Origin: Bacteroidales bacterium | GTDB taxonomy: Bacteria; Bacteroidota; Bacteroidia; Bacteroidales; UBA932 | Assembly (NCBI GenBank): GCA_017551215.1 | Contig: JAFZMA010000243.1 | Span: 1-14,522 of the forward strand | DNA length: 14,522 bases | Direction of reading: 5' to 3' | Shown here: in pieces, positions 8,312 to 14,522 of the stretch | How positions within the stretch are numbered: the stretch's first letter is position 1 | Layout of the letters: the number at the start of each line of letters is the position of its first letter | Made by a program: the position numbers and the translations under genes | Notes under the pieces: generated by a model | Told to the model about the DNA's origin: nothing | Databases searched by the model: none | The model's input: the letters and a program-made list of their open reading frames with translations, nothing else

Positions 8312-9077
8312 TAATCACTCGTAATAGGTTCTTGTCAAATGTGATGCCTTCCCGTTCAATAAATGCGGAGAGAGCACCGCTCTGTGCAATTTCATATGGA
8401 GTTCCGGATGTGATTGTGCCGTTCTGCATCAGGAATATGCGGTCCGCAATCTGGAGTGTGAGTTCAAGGTCGTGAGTGGAGAGGAATATGGTCTTGCCCT
8501 GTTCCCTGCACAGTTTCTTCAGCAGTTGCATGGTCTCGATCTTGGAAGGGAAATCCAGGAAGGCGGTTGGCTCGTCTAGGCAGATAAGCGGGGTCTGCTG
8601 GGCTATCGCCTTGGCAATCATCACTTTCTGCCTTTCCCCATCGCTGAGATTCTGAATCATCCTGTCTTTGAGAGAGGTTATGCCTATGAGATTAATAGAC
8701 TCAGCGATGATTCTTTTGTCCTCTTCTGATAACCTGCCGAAGAAGCCGGTGTAAGGGCTGCGGCCCAGGGCCACCAGTTCTTCCACGCTCATATTCTGGA
8801 TCTGGGGCCTGTGGGTCAGAACCACTCCGATTTTCCTTGCAAGGTCCTTGTCTGGATAGTCTGAGAGCTCTCTACCTTCTATGAAAATGCTTCCGCCAAG
8901 CTTCTTCTGGAAGGCGCAGATTGTCCTCATAAGAGTGGATTTGCCGGCTCCGTTAGGGCCTATCAGACAAGTCAGTTCCCCGGAATTCAGAAAAGCGTTA
9001 ATGCCCTCCGCAACAGTCTTGGTCTCGTAACCGATGACCAGATTCTCGAGCCTTATGGTTTCCTTATTCCCTGACAT
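8301..9077 (-). CDS. ABC importer ATPase of the FecE/BtuD family
   Basis: Nucleotide-binding subunit of a type II ABC importer, acting on the cytoplasmic face of the inner membrane. All family motifs are intact in 258 residues: Walker A GPNGAGKST at 40-48, ABC signature LSDGERQ at 144-150, Walker B LICLDEP at 164-170 with catalytic Glu169, and the H-loop STHD with His202. Length matches FecE/BtuD/FhuC proteins. It overlaps the upstream permease by 14 bases, so translation is probably coupled. Neighbouring corrin genes suggest the substrate is a corrinoid (BtuD role), but FecE-family ATPases do not reveal their substrate, and an iron or heme chelate is possible. The 3' end overlaps the convergent cbiJD by 11 bases. 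Confidence 0.92.
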   Translation of the reverse strand: MSGNKETIRLENLVIGYETKTVAEGINAFLNSGELTCLIGPNGAGKSTLMRTICAFQKKLGGSIFIEGRELSDYPDKDLARKIGVVLTHRPQIQNMSVEELVALGRSPYTGFFGRLSEEDKRIIAESINLIGITSLKDRMIQNLSDGERQKVMIAKAIAQQTPLICLDEPTAFLDFPSKIETMQLLKKLCREQGKTIFLSTHDLELTLQIADRIFLMQNGTITSGTPYEIAQSGALSAFIEREGITFDKNLLRVIISK

Positions 9078-10092
9078 CGTCTTTCCTCCTTCTGAAAATA
9101 ACTGAAGCGATTACCGGGGCTCCGACAAGGGCGGTAACCGAGTTGACAGGGAGAGCTCCCTCAAATCCCGGCATACGGGCAATCAGGCTGCAAAGCAGTG
9201 CCAGGGCTGCTCCCGTGAGCATAGTTCCGGGAACAAGCAGCTTGTGGTCGCTGGTGCGGAAAATAGCCCTGCACAGATGGGGCACGGCCAGGCCTATGAA
9301 CATTATCGGTCCGCAATAGGCTGTTACGATTGCAACCAAAACCCCGGAATTCAATATCACCAGAGTGCGGCTGCGGTAAATATTCAGACCCAGATTCCTG
9401 GCATAGTCATCGCCGAGCAGCATAAGGTTCAAAGTCTTGACCAGCAGGAAACTGAGTGGCAGAAGCACCGCCATCATCCCAACGAAAAGCAGCATCCTGT
9501 CTCCGGAAACCCTGGCAAACGAACCAAGTCCCCAGACCACGAAGGCCTTTATGTCTTCCTCAGCGCTGAAGAACTTGAGTACTCCTACGATTGCGGTTAC
9601 CAGATATCCTATCATAACGCCGATTATCAGCAGCGTCACGTTTCCCTTGACTTTCCTTGCAACCCATACTATAAGAGTCATAACCGCAAGGGATCCGATT
9701 ATGGCGGCTATGGAGATTGCGGCATCTCCGGCGTATCCGATTCTGGAAAGGGAAACACCTGCAAGAGATGTGGACATCAGCACCACAATAGCCACTCCAA
9801 GGCTTGCTCCGTTGGATATACCCAGAACAGACGGTCCTGCCAATGGGTTGCGGAAGACAGTCTGCATCTGAAGGCCGGAAACAGCCAGACCCGCTCCAGC
9901 CATTATAGCCACCAGGGCCTGTGGAAGCCTGGATTTAAGTATGATATTGGAAAATATCTCGTTGGATCTGTCGCCGAACAGTATTGCCAGTGTATCCCCT
10001 GCGGGAATCTTGACGCTTCCCAGCAGCAGGTTGACAACCAGCAGAACCACTATCAGCAAACCCAGGAGTATTAATGTCGGCGTTTTGCGCAT
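9064..10092 (-). CDS. ABC importer permease of the FecCD/BtuC family
   Basis: Inner-membrane channel subunit of 342 residues, the usual length for FecCD/BtuC permeases, which have about ten membrane helices. Hydrophobic segments run throughout, beginning with residues about 6-26. Family signatures are GAGLAVSGLQMQTVFRNPLA at 66-85 followed by GPSVLGISNGASLG, then the ATPase-coupling region GPIMFIGLAVPHLCR at 261-275. The C-terminus reads LPVNSVTALVGAPVIASVIF at 314-333 and ends in a positively charged tail (FRRRKDD). It starts 20 bases after the lipoprotein stop and overlaps the ATPase start by 14 bases, forming a binding protein-permease-ATPase operon. Substrate is inferred only from context. 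Confidence 0.92.
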   Translation of the reverse strand: MRKTPTLILLGLLIVVLLVVNLLLGSVKIPAGDTLAILFGDRSNEIFSNIILKSRLPQALVAIMAGAGLAVSGLQMQTVFRNPLAGPSVLGISNGASLGVAIVVLMSTSLAGVSLSRIGYAGDAAISIAAIIGSLAVMTLIVWVARKVKGNVTLLIIGVMIGYLVTAIVGVLKFFSAEEDIKAFVVWGLGSFARVSGDRMLLFVGMMAVLLPLSFLLVKTLNLMLLGDDYARNLGLNIYRSRTLVILNSGVLVAIVTAYCGPIMFIGLAVPHLCRAIFRTSDHKLLVPGTMLTGAALALLCSLIARMPGFEGALPVNSVTALVGAPVIASVIFRRRKDDVRE

Positions 10093-10112
10093 TTACTTGA
10101 TTATTAACTACT

Positions 10113-11294
10113 TCATTTGAGAATTCTGTAGAACGTGGGCTCGTAGTTTTCCTCAACGAGTTCAGGATGGAAGATGGCTATGAAGTCCTTGAGGAGAAGG
10201 TCGGGATGAACTGGAGCGAGCTCGTAGTATGGAGTCTGCTTCATGTTGCAATAGATAACCGTCTTGTTTTTGAAGGCATCGAAAAGGGCGTTTCTCGGCT
10301 CTGATTTCTTTAGGGCATCGTAGGAGAAATCTCCGGAGAAACTGTTGAGGATTCTCCAGTAGTCTGCCTTTGCGCAGGTTGCATAGACCTTCTCGAACTC
10401 TATGTTTACTCCGCCGGTGTTATCGTCCTTGATGAGATAATCCGCGCCTGCATCCCTGAAAATCTGGGCAAGGTGGTTTTTGCCGCCAACGGCATACCAG
10501 TTGCCTGAATGCATTTCTCCACTGAAAACAGTAGGGCGGCTCTCAGTGTTTTCCGCCAGGACCTTCATATCCATATAGTTCTTCTCGATCTGAGAAAAGG
10601 TCTCGTTGGCTGTCTTTTCCTTGCCTATGAACATAGAGATGAACTTGATCCACTCGGCCTGTCCAAGCGGAGTGAGTTCCTTGTAGCCCAGATGTGGAAC
10701 AAGGGTGATACCCGTTTCCTTTATGGCATCGTAACCTCCTTTTTTGAAGGGAGATATGAAGATGACTTCCGGGTTTGCGGCCATAATCATTTCCTGGTCG
10801 AAGTTGCCCTCGTGTCCAATCTTCTGAAGCCTTCCATCTTCAACCCTTGCCAGAATGTCCTTGTTGAAAAGGTTCTTTGTGGTGGTTATTGCGGAAAGAT
10901 AGTCGTGGGCATCCAGGGCAGTGAAATTGGACAGCTGGAGAAGTGTCATCGCGATGGTCTTGGTTACCGGCACTTTCACAACTGTATATCCTTCAGGAAC
11001 TAACTTCTGGTATATGGAGGAGTCCAGTCCCTTTGGTATCAGGGCGAACTGGTATCCAACCGGCATCTTGTCTTCCTCTTCTGCCTGAGGATCCTGTATG
11101 TCCACAAGACGTATTCCGTCCTCCAGATACTGCACCGAAAAGCCCTTTGCGTAAGCAGGAGAAATCAACGCTGCTGAATCTGTTATTGCAGCAATGTCAG
11201 CTGCCGTTTCAGATGAAATCTTTGGACCGGTCTTACACCCAGTAAAACAGAATATTGCAATTGCTATTACAATAAGTAAATTCTTGAATCTCAT
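10113..11294 (-). CDS. Substrate-binding lipoprotein of the FecCD/BtuCD-type importer
   Basis: Periplasmic ligand-binding component tethered to a membrane by lipid. The N-terminus MRFKNLL, a hydrophobic stretch and lipobox FTGC give a signal peptide with the acylated Cys at residue 20. Residues about 80-135 and 155-385 form a type III periplasmic binding fold: PEVIFISPFKKGGYDAI at 175-191, and HPDLLLKDFIAIFHPEL at 363-379, typical of Bacteroidota metal-chelate binding proteins. At 393 residues it is much longer than E. coli BtuF, as is common for this lineage's homologues. I chose the ATG at 11294; the in-frame ATG at 11312 adds MLNLQH and sits immediately after a promoter-like TATATTTG. It is the first gene of the importer operon. 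The ligand could be a corrinoid, heme or siderophore; corrinoid is favoured only by neighbours. Confidence 0.85.
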   Translation of the reverse strand: MRFKNLLIVIAIAIFCFTGCKTGPKISSETAADIAAITDSAALISPAYAKGFSVQYLEDGIRLVDIQDPQAEEEDKMPVGYQFALIPKGLDSSIYQKLVPEGYTVVKVPVTKTIAMTLLQLSNFTALDAHDYLSAITTTKNLFNKDILARVEDGRLQKIGHEGNFDQEMIMAANPEVIFISPFKKGGYDAIKETGITLVPHLGYKELTPLGQAEWIKFISMFIGKEKTANETFSQIEKNYMDMKVLAENTESRPTVFSGEMHSGNWYAVGGKNHLAQIFRDAGADYLIKDDNTGGVNIEFEKVYATCAKADYWRILNSFSGDFSYDALKKSEPRNALFDAFKNKTVIYCNMKQTPYYELAPVHPDLLLKDFIAIFHPELVEENYEPTFYRILK

Positions 11295-11313
11295 GTGTTG
11301 CAGATTTAACATT

Positions 11314-11321
11314 CAAATATA
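11314..11321 (-). promoter_or_regulatory. Possible Bacteroidota -7 promoter element for the importer operon
   Basis: On the minus strand this reads TATATTTG, a full match to the known Bacteroidota -7 consensus TAnnTTTG. It lies about 20 bases before the chosen lipoprotein ATG, which would give a very short leader. A matching -33 TTTG is not seen at the usual spacing, which weakens the call. If this is the true promoter, the palindrome at 11369-11476 is upstream of the transcript rather than inside it. Confidence 0.3.
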
Positions 11322-11368
11322 CTTAATCTGCTCCTCAATTCATACTAAAACCCACAATATGTTGTGCC

Positions 11369-11476
11369 GTGGCGGATAAGACATTAATAATCAAACAATT
11401 AAATATATAATCCTGTAACAATTTTATCGCAGGATCAACATATTAAATCATTGATATACAAATACTTATCCGCCAC
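11369..11476. repeat. 108-bp imperfect palindrome with perfect 12-bp ends upstream of the importer operon
   Basis: GTGGCGGATAAG (11369-11380) and CTTATCCGCCAC (11465-11476) are exact reverse complements. A second inverted pair, ATCCTG (11410-11415) and CAGGAT (11430-11435), shares the same centre. Between them the arms are AT-rich and only partly complementary. The region from 11295 to 11504 has no credible gene; this palindrome, a nearby hairpin and a promoter-like box are all I see in it. A smaller dyad CACAA-TATG-TTGTG (11353-11366) lies between the palindrome and the importer start. The element may be a decayed mobile palindrome, an operator array or part of a structured leader. Confidence 0.7.
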
Positions 11477-11496
11477 ACGACTGGTAGGCGGTTATC
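11465..11496 (-). promoter_or_regulatory. Short hairpin that competes with the long palindrome
   Basis: On the minus strand ACCGCC near 11487-11492 can pair with GGCGG (11470-11474) across a 12-nt loop, with TA/TA pairs adding to the stem beyond one mismatch. The same GGCGGATAAG strand is also the 5' partner of the 12-bp long-range stem of the palindrome, so the two pairings exclude each other. It starts 8-9 bases after the stop of the isomerase-like gene. No U-run follows, so it is not a standard intrinsic terminator. It could end the upstream operon poorly, or act as a switch in a read-through transcript. Confidence 0.4.
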
Positions 11497-11504
11497 TAAC
11501 ATCG

Positions 11505-12719
11505 TTAAGCGAGAAGGTCTGATATGGTTTTCTTCCAGTGTCCGGGGATGATAATGTGGTGGTTGCCGATAGGGTTCTGAAGGAAGTACTGGCAGGCGGT
11601 CTTGTCGTTGAACCTGATAAGCTGCTGGGTGCGGCAGAGATTAGGGCGGCTGCCGTTTTCTATGAGCTCTCCTTCCTCTGCGAAATAGCGTGACGCGTCT
11701 CCTGAAATCTTGAATACGGTCACAGGGCCTTCCTTCATGAATCCTCTGATACCCACGCCAATACCAGACTCGAAATGAGTGTCCAACTCGTAGCTTTCCA
11801 CCATATTAAGTGGGATGGTGCAGTGTGCGAACAATACCTCTCCATTCTCTGTATCCACTCTTGCAGGATTGGCCTGGAAACCGGTCTTGCCGGTAAGACA
11901 CTGGCTGATAATCATTGAAGCCATTGCCGGAGCGTCTCCTTCACATCCGGTCACAATTCCTTCCGAGTTGAGTTTTGCAAGTGCCATGCAACCTGTATTG
12001 CCCAGAGATGAAAGAAGGTCGAAGCATCTGATTGTAAATGCATTTAAATTATGCTCAGCGATGACTTTCTTAAGTGCCAGATATATGCGCACCGCTCCTG
12101 ATACATTGTTTTTCAAGTCCGCAGTGCCGCATTTATTAAGCATAGTATCTTGCAGTTTCTCAGCATCTTCTGTAAGGCAGGAGGTTTTACGGAAAGCCTT
12201 TTCCACTTCTTCAATTGGAATGTAATCTATGTCAAATCCGAATTTACCTTTAACGGCCTCCTCGTCTATTTTGCTTGCTATCAGCCAGTCGGATGGTGTG
12301 CCGATAATTGCCGCCTTGGTCTTGGCGAGGGCCTTCCTTGCAGATTCCAGTTGGATGAGGCTGTTAATCCTGTCTGAGATATACTGGTGAGAGCCGTGAA
12401 GTATCTCTCCGTGGATTCCTTTCTGCTGAAGCCAGGACAGGATTTCCATAGAAGCGGCAAGGGAGTTGCTGCTGTAGGATGCCAGAAGATATACGCTCTT
12501 GTGTACATCCATAACATCCAAGTATTTCTGTTTGAAGAGATTTTCGGTTCCGCCAGTCCTTACGAAAATGATATCCAGTTCTGACTTTCCCCATGTGGAG
12601 AAATCTTCTCCCTTATAGTCGAAATCGAAATCAAGATGCGAGAAAAACTCTTTTGTATAGGTTTCTATTCCCTGCTTGTCGTGAAGAGGTGATGTAAGGG
12701 TGTATATTGCAATGCTCAT
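11505..12719 (-). CDS. L-fucose/L-arabinose isomerase-fold protein of unknown function
   Basis: A 404-residue soluble protein with no signal peptide. The C-terminal half (about 220-404) resembles the C-terminal domain of L-fucose and L-arabinose isomerases: GCEGDAPAMASMI at 258-270, a conserved Asp in ARVDTENG at 286-293, and LFAHCTIP at 296-303. Glu260, Asp289 and His299 match the places where these enzymes hold a divalent metal; NHHIIIPGH at 386-394 resembles the family's final motif. The N-terminal half has alternating beta-alpha pattern without a motif I recognise. It is shorter than typical FucI, so true fucose isomerase activity is unlikely to be assumed. No sugar kinase, aldolase or permease is nearby. 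It starts 32 bases after the nitroreductase gene with no clear terminator between, so the two are probably co-transcribed. Confidence 0.75.
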   Translation of the reverse strand: MSIAIYTLTSPLHDKQGIETYTKEFFSHLDFDFDYKGEDFSTWGKSELDIIFVRTGGTENLFKQKYLDVMDVHKSVYLLASYSSNSLAASMEILSWLQQKGIHGEILHGSHQYISDRINSLIQLESARKALAKTKAAIIGTPSDWLIASKIDEEAVKGKFGFDIDYIPIEEVEKAFRKTSCLTEDAEKLQDTMLNKCGTADLKNNVSGAVRIYLALKKVIAEHNLNAFTIRCFDLLSSLGNTGCMALAKLNSEGIVTGCEGDAPAMASMIISQCLTGKTGFQANPARVDTENGEVLFAHCTIPLNMVESYELDTHFESGIGVGIRGFMKEGPVTVFKISGDASRYFAEEGELIENGSRPNLCRTQQLIRFNDKTACQYFLQNPIGNHHIIIPGHWKKTISDLLA

Positions 12720-12751
12720 ACAATGTCGATTAGAAGAATAATCCGCTTCTG

Positions 12752-13936
12752 TTATCTTCTTTTTGCGCTCAGGATGCGGCCGATGTACATGTGATGGATC
12801 TTGGTCTGAGGACGCTTCGCGTAGAATTCTTTGCCAGGGCCGGTCATGTTTTCCTTAATGAACGGAGCCTTGTAGATGAGCTCGCATTCGTAGACTTCGT
12901 AGGCTTCCTGGTAGTAAGGGGCTCCGTGTTCGGTGTACCGGGTGTGAAGTCCAATGGCCTTTGCCTTGTCTTCATCCCTTCCGCTGTGGCTTCCCATATA
13001 TTCCAGAATGTCTTTCCTGGACTCGTCGAATGTCATCACGGTGAAGTACTTGCAGTCTTCCATCATCTGCTGGGAGAAGCGGGATTCAGACACATATACG
13101 GTAAGGGTGTTGACATCGTGCCCCCAGAGATTGCCAAGAGCACCCCAGCCGATAGTCATGGCATTGCTCTTTTCCTTGTTTCCGACAGCCAGTAGCAAGC
13201 CATCTCCCTTGAACCAGAGGAACGGATTACCGGTAAAGTCGTCTGTGTAGTCGAAATCTGAGAATACTGTATTTTCTGTCATCTTTTCCATATCTATTGT
13301 TTTTCCGTCTGTGCTTCCATATCTGTTGTAAGAAACATTTGCCGGCTTCCATTTATCCTTTGGCTCAGGATTTTGCGCTGGATAGCCGATAACCACAACA
13401 TTGAGAGGAATAATGTTTTCCGGAAGTGATGTAACCTCAGCGATGCTCTTGCATCTGTCAAGATCCGGATATACTCCGGTCCAGACAGCACCCAGACCCA
13501 TAGCATTGGCAGCCAGCAGGAGGTTTTCCGTTGCGGCTGAAGCATCCTGAATCCAGAAATCCCGTCCGCCTCCGTCAATAGCCTTGAGCATGTCTCCGCA
13601 TACTACGATAGCCAGAGGAGCTTTTGCAATCATTCCGGAATATGGGCTGGTTTCCGAGAGGGCTTTGAGCTGGTCCTTATCCGTGACTACCACAAAATGC
13701 CACGGCTGTTTATTCATTGCAGTAGGAGCTGCCATAGCTGCCTTGAGCAGTTTCTCAATCTTGTCCTGTTCTACCGGCGCTTCTGTGTAAGCCCTTATGG
13801 ATGTTCTGGTTGCAATGTTCTCAAGCACTATGCTTTCCTTGTCTTGTTCGGAAAAACTTCCTTTACGGCTTACAATGAAAAGAAGCACTGCAAGGGCGAG
13901 GATGCAGAGCGCGAGAAGGATCTTTGTAGTTTTCAT
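12752..13936 (-). CDS. Membrane-anchored nitroreductase fused to a flavin-reductase-like domain
   Basis: A 394-residue protein with two flavin-type domains. Residues 1-8 are polar with two lysines, about 7-23 form one hydrophobic helix, and SRKGS follows; no lipobox is clear, so it is either a signal anchor or an uncleaved signal peptide. Residues about 36-205 are a nitroreductase: RTSIRAY at 44-50 for FMN phosphate contact, AAPTAMNKQPWHFVVVT at 69-85, DASAATENLLLAANAMGLGA at 131-150 and IGYPAQNPEPKDK at 183-195. Residues about 225-390 resemble split-barrel flavin reductases: NPFLWFKGDGLLLAVG at 237-252, NAMTIGWGALGNLWG at 258-272 and VSESRFSQQMM at 282-292. Substrate is unknown. It starts 9 bases after the MarC-family stop, suggesting one operon. 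Confidence 0.85.
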   Translation of the reverse strand: MKTTKILLALCILALAVLLFIVSRKGSFSEQDKESIVLENIATRTSIRAYTEAPVEQDKIEKLLKAAMAAPTAMNKQPWHFVVVTDKDQLKALSETSPYSGMIAKAPLAIVVCGDMLKAIDGGGRDFWIQDASAATENLLLAANAMGLGAVWTGVYPDLDRCKSIAEVTSLPENIIPLNVVVIGYPAQNPEPKDKWKPANVSYNRYGSTDGKTIDMEKMTENTVFSDFDYTDDFTGNPFLWFKGDGLLLAVGNKEKSNAMTIGWGALGNLWGHDVNTLTVYVSESRFSQQMMEDCKYFTVMTFDESRKDILEYMGSHSGRDEDKAKAIGLHTRYTEHGAPYYQEAYEVYECELIYKAPFIKENMTGPGKEFYAKRPQTKIHHMYIGRILSAKRR

Positions 13937-13945
13937 ACTTGTGTT

Positions 13946-14521
13946 CTATTGTTGTAATATCTTCATGATATTGGTGGCAAAGAGCTTGACACTCATTGCC
14001 AGAAGGATGATTCCGAAGAATTTTCTGAGTACGTACACCGTTCCCTTGCCGAGCACTTTCTCTATCCAGGTAACATTCCTGAGCACTATGAACACGATTA
14101 TCATGTTCAGGGCTATGGCAATGATGATATTCAGTACGGAATACTCCGCCCTAAGGGAGAGCATTGTGGTAAGGGCTCCGGCTCCTGCAATCAAAGGGAA
14201 GATCAGGGGCACGATGGTTGGGCTGCCGCCAGGGGAATCGTTGTAGCGGAAGATTTCTATTCCGAGAATCATTTCAAGTGCCAGGGCAAAAATCACCAGA
14301 GCTCCTGCCGTTGCAAACTCGTGAATTTCAACGCCGAACAGAGCCAGCATCCAGTTACCGGCGAACAGGAAGAACATGAAAAGGATAAAGGCTCCGATGG
14401 CCGCCTTGCCTGCCTCTATCTTCTTGCCCTTAGCCTGAAGATCCAGTATGATGGGGGTGCTTCCGGTGATGTCTATGATTGCGAACATCACCATGAAAGC
14501 ACTGGCAATTTCCCTTATGCT
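13946..14521 (-). CDS. MarC-family integral membrane protein, 5' end beyond window
   Basis: Multi-spanning inner-membrane protein of the MarC/UPF0056 family; the physiological role of the family is poorly known and MarC itself is no longer thought to be an antibiotic exporter. The frame is open to the right edge; nine more residues (SIREIASAF) precede the first in-window ATG at 14494, so the true start is probably just outside. Counting from that ATG, hydrophobic segments lie near 1-18, 32-52, 61-80, 93-113, 121-139 and 158-178. Family marks are FAIIDITGSTPIIL at 4-17 and PLIFPLIAGAGALTT at 96-110, where Ala replaces the Pro often found in the second motif. It is probably the promoter-side gene for the nitroreductase, 9 bases downstream. 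Confidence 0.85.
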   Translation of the reverse strand, partial: SIREIASAFMVMFAIIDITGSTPIILDLQAKGKKIEAGKAAIGAFILFMFFLFAGNWMLALFGVEIHEFATAGALVIFALALEMILGIEIFRYNDSPGGSPTIVPLIFPLIAGAGALTTMLSLRAEYSVLNIIIAIALNMIIVFIVLRNVTWIEKVLGKGTVYVLRKFFGIILLAMSVKLFATNIMKILQQ

Positions 14522-14522
14522 C

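Noticed and set aside
9244..10074. Long open frame of 276 codons on the plus strand, opposite the permease gene
   Set aside because: Its protein is polar and low in recognisable motifs, rich in Gln, His, Tyr and Ser, and lies fully inside a well-supported FecCD-type permease on the other strand. It is a shadow of the permease codon pattern.
11295..11504. Canonical cobalamin riboswitch upstream of the importer lipoprotein
   Set aside because: The competing hairpins are suggestive of a switch, but the known core motifs are not present on the minus strand.
12752..13936. BluB (dimethylbenzimidazole synthase) because a nitroreductase lies near cobalamin genes
   Set aside because: The protein has a membrane anchor, classic nitroreductase motifs and an extra flavin-reductase-like domain, which BluB lacks; an anaerobe would also not be expected to use oxygen-dependent BluB.

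Overview
The window reads as a chromosome segment from an anaerobic member of the Bacteroidota, probably Bacteroidales. Four things point there: a TonB-dependent outer-membrane receptor, a lipobox lipoprotein serving an ABC importer, little sign of Shine-Dalgarno sequences before most starts, and a set of fused oxygen-independent cobalamin genes. The species cannot be told from the sequence. All genes are tightly packed. No tRNA, rRNA, CRISPR array, transposase or phage gene was seen.

Layout. Positions 2-1876 (+) hold the 3' part of a TonB-dependent receptor. A 151-bp gap follows that contains a 113-bp palindrome with perfect 18-bp arms. Positions 2028-8311 (+) form a tight four-gene operon in which every gene is a fusion of two corrin-ring enzymes: CbiH-CbiC, CbiE-CbiT, CbiG-CbiF and CbiJ-CbiD. 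Together these eight activities cover cobalt-precorrin-3 to cobyrinic acid. Cobalt chelatase, CbiL, the amidases and nucleotide-loop genes are not here. Converging on it with an 11-bp overlap of coding ends is a minus-strand FecCD/BtuCD-type importer: ATPase (8301-9077), permease (9064-10092) and substrate-binding lipoprotein (10113-11294).

Upstream of the lipoprotein is a gene-free stretch of about 210 bp. It contains a second large palindrome and a competing short hairpin. Further right, also on the minus strand, are a protein with an L-fucose/L-arabinose isomerase-like C-terminal half (11505-12719), a membrane-anchored nitroreductase fused to a flavin-reductase-like domain (12752-13936), and the 3' part of a MarC-family membrane protein (13946 to the right edge).

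How it works together (inference). The receptor and the importer would carry a corrinoid or a metal chelate across the outer and inner membranes. The four fused enzymes build the corrin ring. The two intergenic palindromes sit just before the biosynthetic operon and just before the importer operon, so they are the best places to look for undescribed control or mobility. No canonical cobalamin riboswitch is visible at either place. The last three genes have no evident link to cobalamin beyond position.
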